25,809 nucleotides of DNA from Faecalibacterium sp. (lineage in GTDB: Bacteria > Bacillota > Clostridia > Oscillospirales > Ruminococcaceae): the NCBI GenBank assembly GCA_017483235.1, contig JAFULE010000137.1, positions 1-25,809 on the forward strand. The letters are read 5' to 3'. Made by a program: the position numbers and the translations under genes. The notes under the pieces are model-generated. The model worked only from the letters and a program-made list of their open reading frames with translations. It had not been told where the DNA came from and did not search any database. Position 1 is the first letter of the stretch; each line of letters starts with the position of its first letter. This document shows, piece by piece, positions 1-7,386 of the stretch.

Positions 1-1708
1 TCTGGGTCTCGTAGATCTCGGCGTACACGTCGTTGGTGGCAAGCAGGTCCTCGTGCGTGCCGAAGCCGCAGACCTCGCCGTCGTCGAGCACGACGATGCG
101 GTCGGCCTCCTGCACGCTCTGGATGCGCTGCGCGATGATGATCTTGGTGGTACCAGGGATCTCTTCCCGGAACGCCTTGCGGATGCGGGCGTCGGTGGCG
201 GTATCCACCGCGCTGGTGGAGTCGTCCAGAATGAGGACCCTGGGCTTTTTCAGCAGGGCACGGGCGATGCACAGGCGCTGCTTCTGGCCGCCGGATACGT
301 TGGAGCCGCCCTGCTCGATGTGGGTGTTATACCCGTCGGGGAAGCGCTGGATAAATTCATCTGCGCAGGCCAGCTGGGCGGCATGGCGGCACTCCTCGTC
401 GGTGGCATTGGCGTCGCCCCAGCGCAGATTCTCGTAGATGGTGCCGCTGAACAGCACGTTCTTCTGCAGCACCATGGACACCTGATCACGCAGGGCATCC
501 ATGCTGTAATCCCGCACGTCGCGGCCGCCCACCATAACGCTGCCCTCGGTTACATCGTACAGACGCGGAATGAGGGACACCAGACTGGATTTGGAGCTGC
601 CGGTGCCGCCGATGATGCCGATGGTCTCGCCGGATTTGATGTGCAGCTCGATATTCTGCAGCACGTTTTTACCGGTGCCCTTCTTATAAGCAAAGGACAC
701 ATTGTTGAAGTCGATGCTGCCGTCGGCCACCTCGGTGATGGGGTTGGCGGGGTCGGCAAGGTCGCTGGTCTCGTTCAGCACTTCCACCACGCGGCGGGCG
801 GCAGCAATGCTCATGCTCATCATGACGAACACCATCGACAGCATCATCAGGCTCATCAGAATCTGCATCACATAGCTGAACAGACTGGTCAGCTGGCCGG
901 TGGTCAGCGCGCCGCCCACGATCATCTTGGCGCCCATCCAGCTCAGCGCAATATTGCAGCCGTAGACACACAGCATCATCACCGGGTTGTTGAAGGCAAG
1001 GCGGGTTTCGGCCTTGACGAACATCTTATACAGGTTGTCGGAGGCGGTTTTGTATTTTTCGTTCTCGAAGGCCTCGCGCACATAGCTTTTGACCACACGG
1101 ATGCCGGTGATATTTTCCTGCACCGAGGCATTCAGCGCATCGTATTTTTTGAACACCTTGTCAAAGATCTTGCCCACAGTGCCCATGATCAGGCCCAGCG
1201 AGATCAGCAGGAACACCATGGCCACAAGGAAGATGGAGGCCAGACGGGGGCTGATGAGCAGCGCCATGATCAGCGCAAAGATCAGGTTGACCGGCACACG
1301 CACACACATACGGATCATCATCTGCAGCGACATCTGCAGGTTGGATACGTCGGTGGTCATGCGGGTGACAAGGCCGGCCGTGGAGTACTTATCGATATTG
1401 GAGAAAGAAAAGGTCTGGATGTTGCGGAACATGGCTTCGCGCAGATTGGCGGCAAAGCCGGTGGTGACCCGGGCCGACATACGGCCCGCCGCCGCGCCAA
1501 AGAACAGCGCGGCCGCTGCGCACAGAACGATGAGAGCGCCGTACTTGAAAATGGCGCCCATATCCCCTTTTTCGATGCCTTTGTCAATGATCGAGGCCAT
1601 GACAAAGGGGATCATGGTGTCCATCACAGCTTCCATCATCGAGAAGAAGGGCGTGATCAGCGCCAGCTTCTTGTACTGCTTCAGCTGTGAGGCAAGTGTT
1701 TTCAGCAT
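1..1708 (-). CDS. ABC exporter half-transporter (permease-ATPase fusion), 3' end cut by window edge
   Basis: An inner-membrane ABC exporter subunit with an N-terminal six-helix membrane domain and a C-terminal ATPase domain. About 569 residues are visible, and the family usually has about 575-600, so only the last few are missing. Visible motifs are Walker A GGTGSSKSS (about residue 365), signature VSGGQKQR (about 470), Walker B VLILDD followed by STSAVD (about 489), and an H-loop written IAQRI (about 524), where most exporters have His. The Ser in Walker A and Gln in the H-loop are the kind of changes seen in one half of heterodimeric exporters, so a partner subunit probably follows just outside the window. 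The start is the ATG at 1708 preceded by AAGGAGGT. The adjacent ATG at 1713 hits a stop after three codons. The gene lies 57 bp after marR on the same strand, with no promoter seen between them. The substrate is unknown; drug or peptide export under MarR control is typical. Confidence 0.93.
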   Translation of the reverse strand, partial: MLKTLASQLKQYKKLALITPFFSMMEAVMDTMIPFVMASIIDKGIEKGDMGAIFKYGALIVLCAAAALFFGAAAGRMSARVTTGFAANLREAMFRNIQTFSFSNIDKYSTAGLVTRMTTDVSNLQMSLQMMIRMCVRVPVNLIFALIMALLISPRLASIFLVAMVFLLISLGLIMGTVGKIFDKVFKKYDALNASVQENITGIRVVKSYVREAFENEKYKTASDNLYKMFVKAETRLAFNNPVMMLCVYGCNIALSWMGAKMIVGGALTTGQLTSLFSYVMQILMSLMMLSMVFVMMSMSIAAARRVVEVLNETSDLADPANPITEVADGSIDFNNVSFAYKKGTGKNVLQNIELHIKSGETIGIIGGTGSSKSSLVSLIPRLYDVTEGSVMVGGRDVRDYSMDALRDQVSMVLQKNVLFSGTIYENLRWGDANATDEECRHAAQLACADEFIQRFPDGYNTHIEQGGSNVSGGQKQRLCIARALLKKPRVLILDDSTSAVDTATDARIRKAFREEIPGTTKIIIAQRIQSVQEADRIVVLDDGEVCGFGTHEDLLATNDVYAEIYETQ

Positions 1709-1765
1709 AACATACCTCCTTGGTTTATCCTGACGGCAGTGCCGTTGTTTTCGGTTTGACAAAGA

Positions 1766-2263
1766 TCACTCTTCCAGTCGAGTGCGCAGCTTATCCAGAA
1801 TGCGCAGCAGCTCGGTGTTTTCCTCCGGGGTAAGCAGGCTTGTCAGATGTTCGTCCGTCTGGTGGAAGATACCGAGGATGCGCTCGTGCATTTCGATGCC
1901 CGCTTCGGTTATCACCAGCCGTTTCAGACGGGCATCGTGAGGCACGCTTTCGCGCAGGATGTACCCTTTTTTCTCCATCAGCTGCAGAATGTTGGTAACG
2001 GTGGAGCGTGTGATGGAAAAATCCCGCTCAATATCCCGCTGGTACACGTCCCGATGGCTGTTGTGCTGCAGGTAGCCCAGAATCCAACCGTGCATCATGG
2101 TTACATCTTCCACGCCCTGCTCACGGCAAAGCTCGTTCTGATACCGTACGATCAGGTTTCCTACCCGGCGGATCTGCCCCGGGATCATTTTGGGTGGGGC
2201 GCACCGGCCGACCGGCGGCTTGGGCAGGCAAAACTTGTTTTGCTTGTTGTTCAGAGTGATCAC
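1766..2263 (-). CDS. MarR-family transcriptional regulator
   Basis: A winged-helix DNA-binding regulator of MarR type, about 165 residues, usual for the family. The helix-turn-helix core runs through DVYQRDIERDFSITRSTVTN, followed by LMEKKGYILRE and the wing segment with the family motif DARLKRLVIT. C-terminal helices would form the dimer interface. It directly precedes the ABC exporter gene, the common arrangement in which a MarR protein represses its own operon and the exporter. The frame opens at a GTG (2263), which shares GTGA with the stop of a 14-codon upstream frame. The N-terminal 25 residues before MIPGQIRR are not typical, so the true start is uncertain: GTG with coupling, a downstream start, or a frameshift fusing the upstream frame are all possible. 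Family assignment is firm; the effector is unknown. Confidence 0.92.
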   Translation of the reverse strand: MITLNNKQNKFCLPKPPVGRCAPPKMIPGQIRRVGNLIVRYQNELCREQGVEDVTMMHGWILGYLQHNSHRDVYQRDIERDFSITRSTVTNILQLMEKKGYILRESVPHDARLKRLVITEAGIEMHERILGIFHQTDEHLTSLLTPEENTELLRILDKLRTRLEE

Positions 2264-2304
2264 CCTTTCACTGCTTCGATGTCAAACAGTTCGTTATAAA
2301 ACAT
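2260..2304 (-). CDS. Possible 14-residue leader peptide overlapping marR start
   Basis: A short frame encoding MFYNELFDIEAVKG, with AGGAG four bases before its ATG. Its TGA stop overlaps the marR GTG start by four bases (GTGA). It would suit translational coupling. However, the best -10 box for marR (2303-2308) overlaps its ATG, so a transcript from that promoter would begin inside it. It may also be the true N-terminus of MarR cut off by a base error. It is too short to judge by composition. Confidence 0.4.
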   Translation of the reverse strand: MFYNELFDIEAVKG

Positions 2305-2319
2305 ATTACTCCTGTTTTA
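2297..2319 (-). promoter_or_regulatory. Candidate MarR operator (inverted repeat over -10 box)
   Basis: TAAAAC (2319-2314) and GTTTTA (2302-2297) form perfect six-base arms separated by 11 bases, covering the -10 box. MarR proteins commonly autorepress by binding such sites. Binding by this protein is inference. Confidence 0.4.
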
Positions 2320-2332
2320 CCGCATCTGTCAA
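2303..2332 (-). promoter_or_regulatory. Predicted sigma-A promoter of marR-ABC operon
   Basis: On the minus strand TTGACA (2332-2327) is followed after 18 bases by TAATAT (2308-2303). Both boxes are close to consensus. Transcription would start near 2296, inside the small upstream frame. Confidence 0.65.
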
Positions 2333-2371
2333 TCCGCTGCAGAAAAATTCACACAATCCTGACACAACCCA

Positions 2372-2405
2372 TAAAAATTGCCGCGCAGGCAAACGCCTGC
2401 GCGGC
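2372..2405 (-). terminator. Rho-independent terminator after glycosyltransferase gene
   Basis: Perfect 11-bp stem GCCGCGCAGGC / GCCTGCGCGGC (2380-2390 with 2395-2405) and a four-base loop, followed on the minus strand by an AATTTTTAT tract. It sits just after the stop codon at 2418 and upstream of the marR promoter. Confidence 0.9.
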
Positions 2406-2417
2406 AAAACATAACAC

Positions 2418-5400
2418 TTACAGGATATAAAAGCCCCAGCTGGGCAGCCATTTCAGGCTGGCCACCCATGCGCCGGACACCGGCAGGCCCGACAGCACCG
2501 GATAAAACCACACGAACAGTATCGCCGCCGCAACCAGAATCACGGTACCGGCCCGCTTTGCGGCCTTGGGAGCCTTCTGCTCCCATCGGTGCAGCACCAG
2601 CGCCGCAGCCGCCACCGTAAACAGCATGCTGGGGAAGTAGTGATACAGGAAAATGCATCGGGTCACCAGCATCCAGGGCAGCAGCTGACTGAGATAGAAC
2701 ACCATCACGCCCCGACCGGCCGCACTGCTTTGCCCCTGCAGCCCTTTGGCAAACAGCAGCAGCATGGCCACCGTGCCCAACACACTGACCACCGGACTGA
2801 AAAAGCCCGCAATGCTGGCATAGGTATCGGCCGGCAGATAGCCGCCTGCATAATACCACACCGGGCGCAGATCCAGCGGCCAGCTGTACCAGTTGGAAGC
2901 AAAGGCGTGGGTGGCATCCAGCTTGGAATGGTAGTCGTACATAAACAGCTGATGATTCCACCACCGCTGCAGACCGAAATCGGGGTCGTGCAGGCGGTAA
3001 GGCAAAAAGCTGAGGATGTAGATGATCACCGGAATGACCACAAAGAACAGCACACCGCCGCCAATGGCAAGGCCGAACTCCTTTTGGAACTGTGCCGGTC
3101 GGCGCTGTTTTTCGGGCACGGCGGCACCGCACAGCTGGCCGTATCGCTGCCACAGCGCGCCAAAATAGCACACCGCCAGCCCCACGCCGGCGTACAAACC
3201 GGTCCACTTGCTGGCACAGCCCATGCCAAAGGCAAGGCCGCACAGCGCCATGGGCAGCACCGAGCGGTGCACCCCGTTTTGCAGCACGCTCTGGCAATAC
3301 CACACCATCAGATAAGCCCCCAGCAGGATGAAAAAGGCCGAGTAGCTGTCGATGGTGGCAATGCGGCTTTGGGTAAAGCGCATAAAGTCCAGCCCCAGCA
3401 GCACCGCCGCAAAGGCAGCCCAGCGAGGGGTGCGGGTCAGCCGACGGACCAGCAGGTACATCACCGGCACCATCAACACCCCAAACAGAGTGCCGAAAAA
3501 CCGCCAGCCAAAGGCGGTCATGCCAAAGATGGCAATGCCCAGTGCCATAAAGTTTTTGCCCATGGGCGGATGAGTGGTTTCGTAGATCTGCATGCCATGC
3601 AGGCTTTCGTAGCCGGTGCGGGCATGGTAGATCTCGTCGAAATAGAAGCTGTTCAGCTGGCTGATCCGCTCGGGCACCAGCTGCGGTTCGTCGAACAAGG
3701 CGCACAGCTGGCCATCGTCCGAAGCCGGCAGCAGCTTCTGCCCCGCCGCATCCCGCAGCGACACTTCGAACACCTGCCCCTCGGTCACCGTAAACACCAG
3801 TGCGCCGGTATAGTCCGGCAGGTCGGCCCTCGACCATGTAAAGGGATTGCCATAGTTCAAACTGACAGTCAGCAGCTGATTGCCCGCTTCGTCGGCAACG
3901 GTCAGGCTGCCGTTGTTGTGGCTGGAAACACCGGGGTACACCCAAATGCTGTCCACCGGCTGGGCAACAGAAACGCGATACTGCACACTGCCCCTTCCAT
4001 TGGTATCCACACAGGTCTGGGGCGCGGTGGTATCGCCCAGATACACAAAGCTGACCAGCGCCACCGCGGCGGTCAGCCCGGCCAGAAACAGCGCTTCCCG
4101 CCGGGTCCAAGCGGGCTGAGGGCGGGACGGAGAGGGCACCGGCGGCTGTTCCTTCAGACGGAAAGGATGCACCGCAGTGCCGCCCACCAGATCCCACACG
4201 GTAAACAACAGAATCAGGCAGAGAATGGTTTCAGCCAGACCCACTATTTTCAGCATTTGAATGCTGACTGCACTGGACAAAAATTCATCGTCGGTGCCCA
4301 CCGTGCAGTAGACCACCGCCAGATTGATAAAGCTGGTCAGCGAAAGGCCGCCCGCCAGCAAAAACAGCTTCTGATTTGCCAGCTTTGCCGCTGCAGCGCA
4401 CAGCAGTACCGCCGCAAAAATCAGATAGCGCTCGTGCATACGGTGGCTGAAGGTGAACACCCCCACCGCATAGGCAGCCGCCAACAGCAGCGGGCTGAAG
4501 CAACCGTTCCGGTGCGCCCGCCGGGCTGCCAATGCCAACCAGACGGTCAGCACTGCCACCAGAACGGTGCCCAGCTGCTGCCAGGTACACAGCGGCAGCC
4601 CGCCCAGCCACAGATACTCGCTTTGACCTTTCCAGTTGGCACCCAGTGCGCCCAACAGGTTAAAGGCGTTGACCGATGCATAGGGGTAGCTGCTGGTGGT
4701 GGTGAAGTATTTGGTCACCAGCCCTTCCACCAGGCCGGCAAGCCCCCAGAAAGGCAGCCCCAGCAGGCAAGGCGGCAGCACCGCGCACATCACGCCCAGC
4801 GCCCCGTTTTTGACGGCAGATACCCGCTGAGGATTGGTTTTGGCGGCCAGAAGCGGCCGAAGAAAGCAGACCGCCAGCACCGGGCCGGCCAGCAGTGCCT
4901 GCGGCTTGATGGCCAGTGCCAGACCGTACAGCGCTGCGCCGGGCAGGTAACGGCCCTGCTCCAGCATCCAAAAGCACAGCACCACCACCAGCGCAAACAC
5001 GCTGTCGATCTGTTTCCAGACAGCGGTGTTGAACAGCAGCACCGGGCAGAAGGCGGCAGCTGCTGCAAACCGCACGGCCAGCCGATGCCCATGGCTGGGC
5101 CGGACAATGTGGTACAGCACCCACACCAGCGCCACATCAGCCAGAGTGGGCACAAAGGCCAGCAGAAGCAGCGCCTTTTTCTGCAGATAGTGCACCTGCA
5201 GCAGCTCCATCATTTTGCCCACCCAGCCCAGCACATACAGATAGCCGGGCGGGTAATCGCAGAAATAATCGGCGGCATAAAAGGCGGCGGGGCCCACATC
5301 GGCCATCCGCATCCCCCACGCAAAAAAGCAGTTTACGTCGTAGGGATAGCCCTCGGTGGTAAGGATCAGCCCCACCCGCAGCACAAAGGCCGCCGCCATC

Positions 5401-5447
5401 AGCAGCGCAAGCTGTACCTGCTGCCGCTTTTGTTGAATTTGGGTCAT
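2418..5447 (-). CDS. Large membrane glycosyltransferase: GT-C module fused to PMT-like (GT39) mannosyltransferase module
   Basis: A predicted 1009-residue polytopic membrane protein with two glycosyltransferase-like halves. The first (about residues 1-430) is a multi-helix GT-C module with an early acidic motif YPYDVNCFFAW (Asp37). A linker and an apparently soluble beta-rich segment (about 480-575) follow. The second half (about 590-1000) resembles dolichyl-phosphate-mannose protein mannosyltransferases: FDEIYHARTGYE near residue 604, then THPPMGKNF and FGWRFFGTLFG, with many hydrophobic helices. Such enzymes use polyprenyl-phosphate sugars on the outer face of the membrane to glycosylate proteins or cell-wall polymers. 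The start is the ATG at 5447 with GAGGTG four bases upstream; an upstream in-frame ATG at 5486 lies inside a hairpin. It follows cysS on the same strand and has its own terminator. Donor and acceptor are unknown. Confidence 0.88.
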   Translation of the reverse strand: MTQIQQKRQQVQLALLMAAAFVLRVGLILTTEGYPYDVNCFFAWGMRMADVGPAAFYAADYFCDYPPGYLYVLGWVGKMMELLQVHYLQKKALLLLAFVPTLADVALVWVLYHIVRPSHGHRLAVRFAAAAAFCPVLLFNTAVWKQIDSVFALVVVLCFWMLEQGRYLPGAALYGLALAIKPQALLAGPVLAVCFLRPLLAAKTNPQRVSAVKNGALGVMCAVLPPCLLGLPFWGLAGLVEGLVTKYFTTTSSYPYASVNAFNLLGALGANWKGQSEYLWLGGLPLCTWQQLGTVLVAVLTVWLALAARRAHRNGCFSPLLLAAAYAVGVFTFSHRMHERYLIFAAVLLCAAAAKLANQKLFLLAGGLSLTSFINLAVVYCTVGTDDEFLSSAVSIQMLKIVGLAETILCLILLFTVWDLVGGTAVHPFRLKEQPPVPSPSRPQPAWTRREALFLAGLTAAVALVSFVYLGDTTAPQTCVDTNGRGSVQYRVSVAQPVDSIWVYPGVSSHNNGSLTVADEAGNQLLTVSLNYGNPFTWSRADLPDYTGALVFTVTEGQVFEVSLRDAAGQKLLPASDDGQLCALFDEPQLVPERISQLNSFYFDEIYHARTGYESLHGMQIYETTHPPMGKNFMALGIAIFGMTAFGWRFFGTLFGVLMVPVMYLLVRRLTRTPRWAAFAAVLLGLDFMRFTQSRIATIDSYSAFFILLGAYLMVWYCQSVLQNGVHRSVLPMALCGLAFGMGCASKWTGLYAGVGLAVCYFGALWQRYGQLCGAAVPEKQRRPAQFQKEFGLAIGGGVLFFVVIPVIIYILSFLPYRLHDPDFGLQRWWNHQLFMYDYHSKLDATHAFASNWYSWPLDLRPVWYYAGGYLPADTYASIAGFFSPVVSVLGTVAMLLLFAKGLQGQSSAAGRGVMVFYLSQLLPWMLVTRCIFLYHYFPSMLFTVAAAALVLHRWEQKAPKAAKRAGTVILVAAAILFVWFYPVLSGLPVSGAWVASLKWLPSWGFYIL

Positions 5448-5463
5448 AACGCACCTCGACAGG

Positions 5464-5496
5464 CAAAAGCCCCGCGAACGCTTCACGGGGCTTTTG
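5464..5496. terminator. Hairpin terminator/attenuator between cysS and glycosyltransferase gene
   Basis: Fifteen-base arms (5464-5478 and 5482-5496) pair almost completely around a three-base loop, with AAAA/TTTT at the base in both orientations. On the minus strand only four T follow before GCC. The hairpin ends about 8 bases before the GAGGTG ribosome site of the next gene, leaving no room for a promoter. A leaky terminator is therefore likely. Confidence 0.75.
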
Positions 5497-5516
5497 GGTT
5501 GGTTGGTAAAATGAGC

Positions 5517-6914
5517 TTACAGCTTGCTCAGCTGCGGGCCCTGCGCAGTGTCTTTGACTGCCCAGCCCAGCTCGGCGATCTGGGCGCGGATAGCATCGGC
5601 AGCGGCCCAGTCCTTGGCCTTCTTGGCGGCGGCGCGCTGTTCTACCAGCTGCAGCACCGCGTCCGGGGCCTGTGCAGCCTTTTTGTTGTACAGCAGGCCC
5701 AGCACGCCGGTCAGCTCGTCGAACATAGCACTGGCAGCTTCCAACGCAGGCTTGGAGGCGGCAGCCATGCCGGTGTTGATCTCCTTGACCAGCTCAAAGA
5801 TGGCGGCCAGTGCGTCGGGGGTGTTCAGGTCGTCGTCCATGGCGGTGCAGAACTTTTCCTTGGCGGCGGCAGCCTTGGCGGCCAGAATGTCGTCGGTGCC
5901 AAAGTCCTTCCGGTTCAGGTTGAAGTCCAGATTCTCGCGGCAGGTGTACAGACGCTCCAGACTGTTCTTGCAGCTTTCGATCAGCTCAACGGTGTAGTTC
6001 AGCGGCATGCGGTAACCGGCGGTGAGCATGAAGTAACGGATGGGCTCGTAGCCGTACAGGTTGGCCACATCGCGCACGGTGAAGAAATTGTTCAGGCTCT
6101 TGGACATCTTCTGGTTGTCCACATTGATAAAGCCGTTGTGCATCCAGTAGCGGGCAAAGGTGCAGCCGTTGGCGCACTCGCTCTGGGCGATCTCATTCTC
6201 GTGGTGGGGGAATACCAGATCCTGACCGCCGCAGTGCAGATCGATGGTATTGCCCAGATGGGTGCGGCTCATGGCGCTGCACTCGATGTGCCAGCCGGGG
6301 CGGCCCTGACCCCAGGGGCTGTTCCAAGCGGGCTCGCCGGGCTTGGCAGCCTTCCACACCGCAAAGTCGGCGGGGTCTTCCTTCAGATCATCGTCCATAC
6401 GGCTGCGCAGTTCGCGGTTGCCGCTTTCCAGATCGTCCAGATTCAGATGGCTCAGCTTGCCGTAGCCGGGGTCGCTCTTGACCCGGAAATACACGTCGCC
6501 GTTCTTGGCCATATAGGCGTGACCCTTGGCGATCAGATCCTTGACGATCTTGATGATCTGGCCGATGTGCTCGGTGGCACGGGGCTGTACGGTGGGCTTG
6601 CGGCAGTTCAGACCTTCGGCATCCTTCAGGTACTCGGCCTCGAACTGCTGGGCCACCTCTTTCATGGTGATGCCCTGCTCGGCGGCCTTCTTGATCAGTT
6701 TATCGTCGATGTCGGTGATGTTGGACACATAAACAACCTTGTTGCCGCGGTATTCCAGATAGCGGCGCAGGGTGTCGAACACGATCAGCGGGCGGGCATT
6801 GCCGATGTGGATGTAGTTGTATACAGTAGGGCCACAGACATAGATGCGGTATTCACCGGGGGTCTGGGGCACAAACTCTTCCTTCTGGCGGGTCATGGTG
6901 TTGAAAATCTGCAT
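5517..6914 (-). CDS. cysS: Cysteine--tRNA ligase
   Basis: Cytoplasmic class I aminoacyl-tRNA synthetase that charges tRNA-Cys. The 465-residue length is normal. HIGH-type motif IHIGNARP (His36-Asn39) and KMSKS (269-273) are intact. The four zinc ligands expected in the family are present as Cys27 (YVCGPT), Cys212 (IECSAM), His237 and Glu241 (FPHHENE). Further family motifs are NITDIDDKLI and IDLHCGGQDL. The start ATG is preceded by AAGGAGT at good spacing. A T-box leader with a Cys specifier precedes it, so expression should rise when uncharged tRNA-Cys accumulates. The next gene on the strand, a glycosyltransferase, follows after a weak hairpin. Confidence 0.98.
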   Translation of the reverse strand: MQIFNTMTRQKEEFVPQTPGEYRIYVCGPTVYNYIHIGNARPLIVFDTLRRYLEYRGNKVVYVSNITDIDDKLIKKAAEQGITMKEVAQQFEAEYLKDAEGLNCRKPTVQPRATEHIGQIIKIVKDLIAKGHAYMAKNGDVYFRVKSDPGYGKLSHLNLDDLESGNRELRSRMDDDLKEDPADFAVWKAAKPGEPAWNSPWGQGRPGWHIECSAMSRTHLGNTIDLHCGGQDLVFPHHENEIAQSECANGCTFARYWMHNGFINVDNQKMSKSLNNFFTVRDVANLYGYEPIRYFMLTAGYRMPLNYTVELIESCKNSLERLYTCRENLDFNLNRKDFGTDDILAAKAAAAKEKFCTAMDDDLNTPDALAAIFELVKEINTGMAAASKPALEAASAMFDELTGVLGLLYNKKAAQAPDAVLQLVEQRAAAKKAKDWAAADAIRAQIAELGWAVKDTAQGPQLSKL

Positions 6915-6954
6915 GGTCTATACTCCTTTTCTGTGGGAAAACCAAAGACCGTTC

Positions 6955-7207
6955 TGTAAAAAACAAAAGCCCCCGTCCGCCCTATTGTGGGCAGACGGAG
7001 GCGAAAATACTCGCGGTTCCACTCCGGTTTATCACTTGTGGCGGCCTGTAACGGGGCCATGCCGCAGGGGAATACTTGCAACGGTTCCTCCCCCGTGCTT
7101 TCGGGCGCACTTCCCACAGTTCCTACCCAAGGCAGCTTACAGCCGGCGGCTGCCTCTCTCTGGCGGCGGTAACAGCGGTACTTTACCCGATGCAAACGCA
7201 TTTCTCT
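6955..7207 (-). promoter_or_regulatory. T-box riboswitch leader of cysS (Cys, specifier UGC)
   Basis: About 250 nt of leader between the promoter and cysS on the minus strand. The T-box sequence TGGAACCGCG lies at 7021-7012. The Stem I base TCGGG pairs with CCCGA; the loop opposite an AAAGTA segment contains TGC at 7109-7107, the expected Cys specifier. The distal AGAGA motif of Stem I is visible near 7165. The terminator is the stem at 6969-7002 followed by a T-rich run. Uncharged tRNA-Cys would pair with specifier and T-box and favour the antiterminator. Structural pairing was done by eye. Confidence 0.93.
6969..7002 (-). terminator. T-box regulatory terminator
   Basis: Minus-strand stem of GCC/GGC, CCGTC/GACGG and GCCC/GGGC segments with two mismatches, followed by TTTTGTTTTTT. 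This is the off-state terminator of the cysS T-box; the antiterminator would use the T-box sequence at 7012-7021. Confidence 0.85.
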
Positions 7208-7213
7208 TTTGTT

Positions 7214-7242
7214 ATTATAGTGTGTGCACCGGAACAAGTCAA
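7214..7242 (-). promoter_or_regulatory. Promoter of T-box-cysS transcript
   Basis: TTGACT (7242-7237), 17-base spacer, TATAAT (7219-7214) on the minus strand. This is a near-consensus vegetative promoter placed to make a leader of about 250 nt. Confidence 0.88.
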
Positions 7243-7304
7243 GCCGAAGCGGCCAACCTTTGGGCAAAAGCCACTGCGCAGCGCTGCAATTTTAAGACGT
7301 TTGC

Positions 7305-7333
7305 TTTACTTTTCCTGCGCATTGTGTCATAAT
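7305..7333 (+). promoter_or_regulatory. Possible promoter of asnA
   Basis: TTTACT (7305-7310), 17-base spacer, CATAAT (7328-7333). A reasonable match about 55 bases before the asnA start, divergent from the cysS promoter. Confidence 0.5.
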
Positions 7334-7386
7334 CTTATGTTATAGAGTGAGATTTGGCCGCACGGCGGCCGCGGAGGGAACACACC

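Noticed and set aside
53..1690. A 545-codon open frame on the plus strand
   Set aside because: It is antisense to the ABC exporter with its intact Walker and signature motifs; the translation is low-complexity His/Gly/Gln.
2589..6959. A 1456-codon open frame on the plus strand
   Set aside because: It is antisense to the glycosyltransferase and cysS genes. Its product is His/Gln-rich with no domain, and it arises from codon bias in GC-rich DNA.
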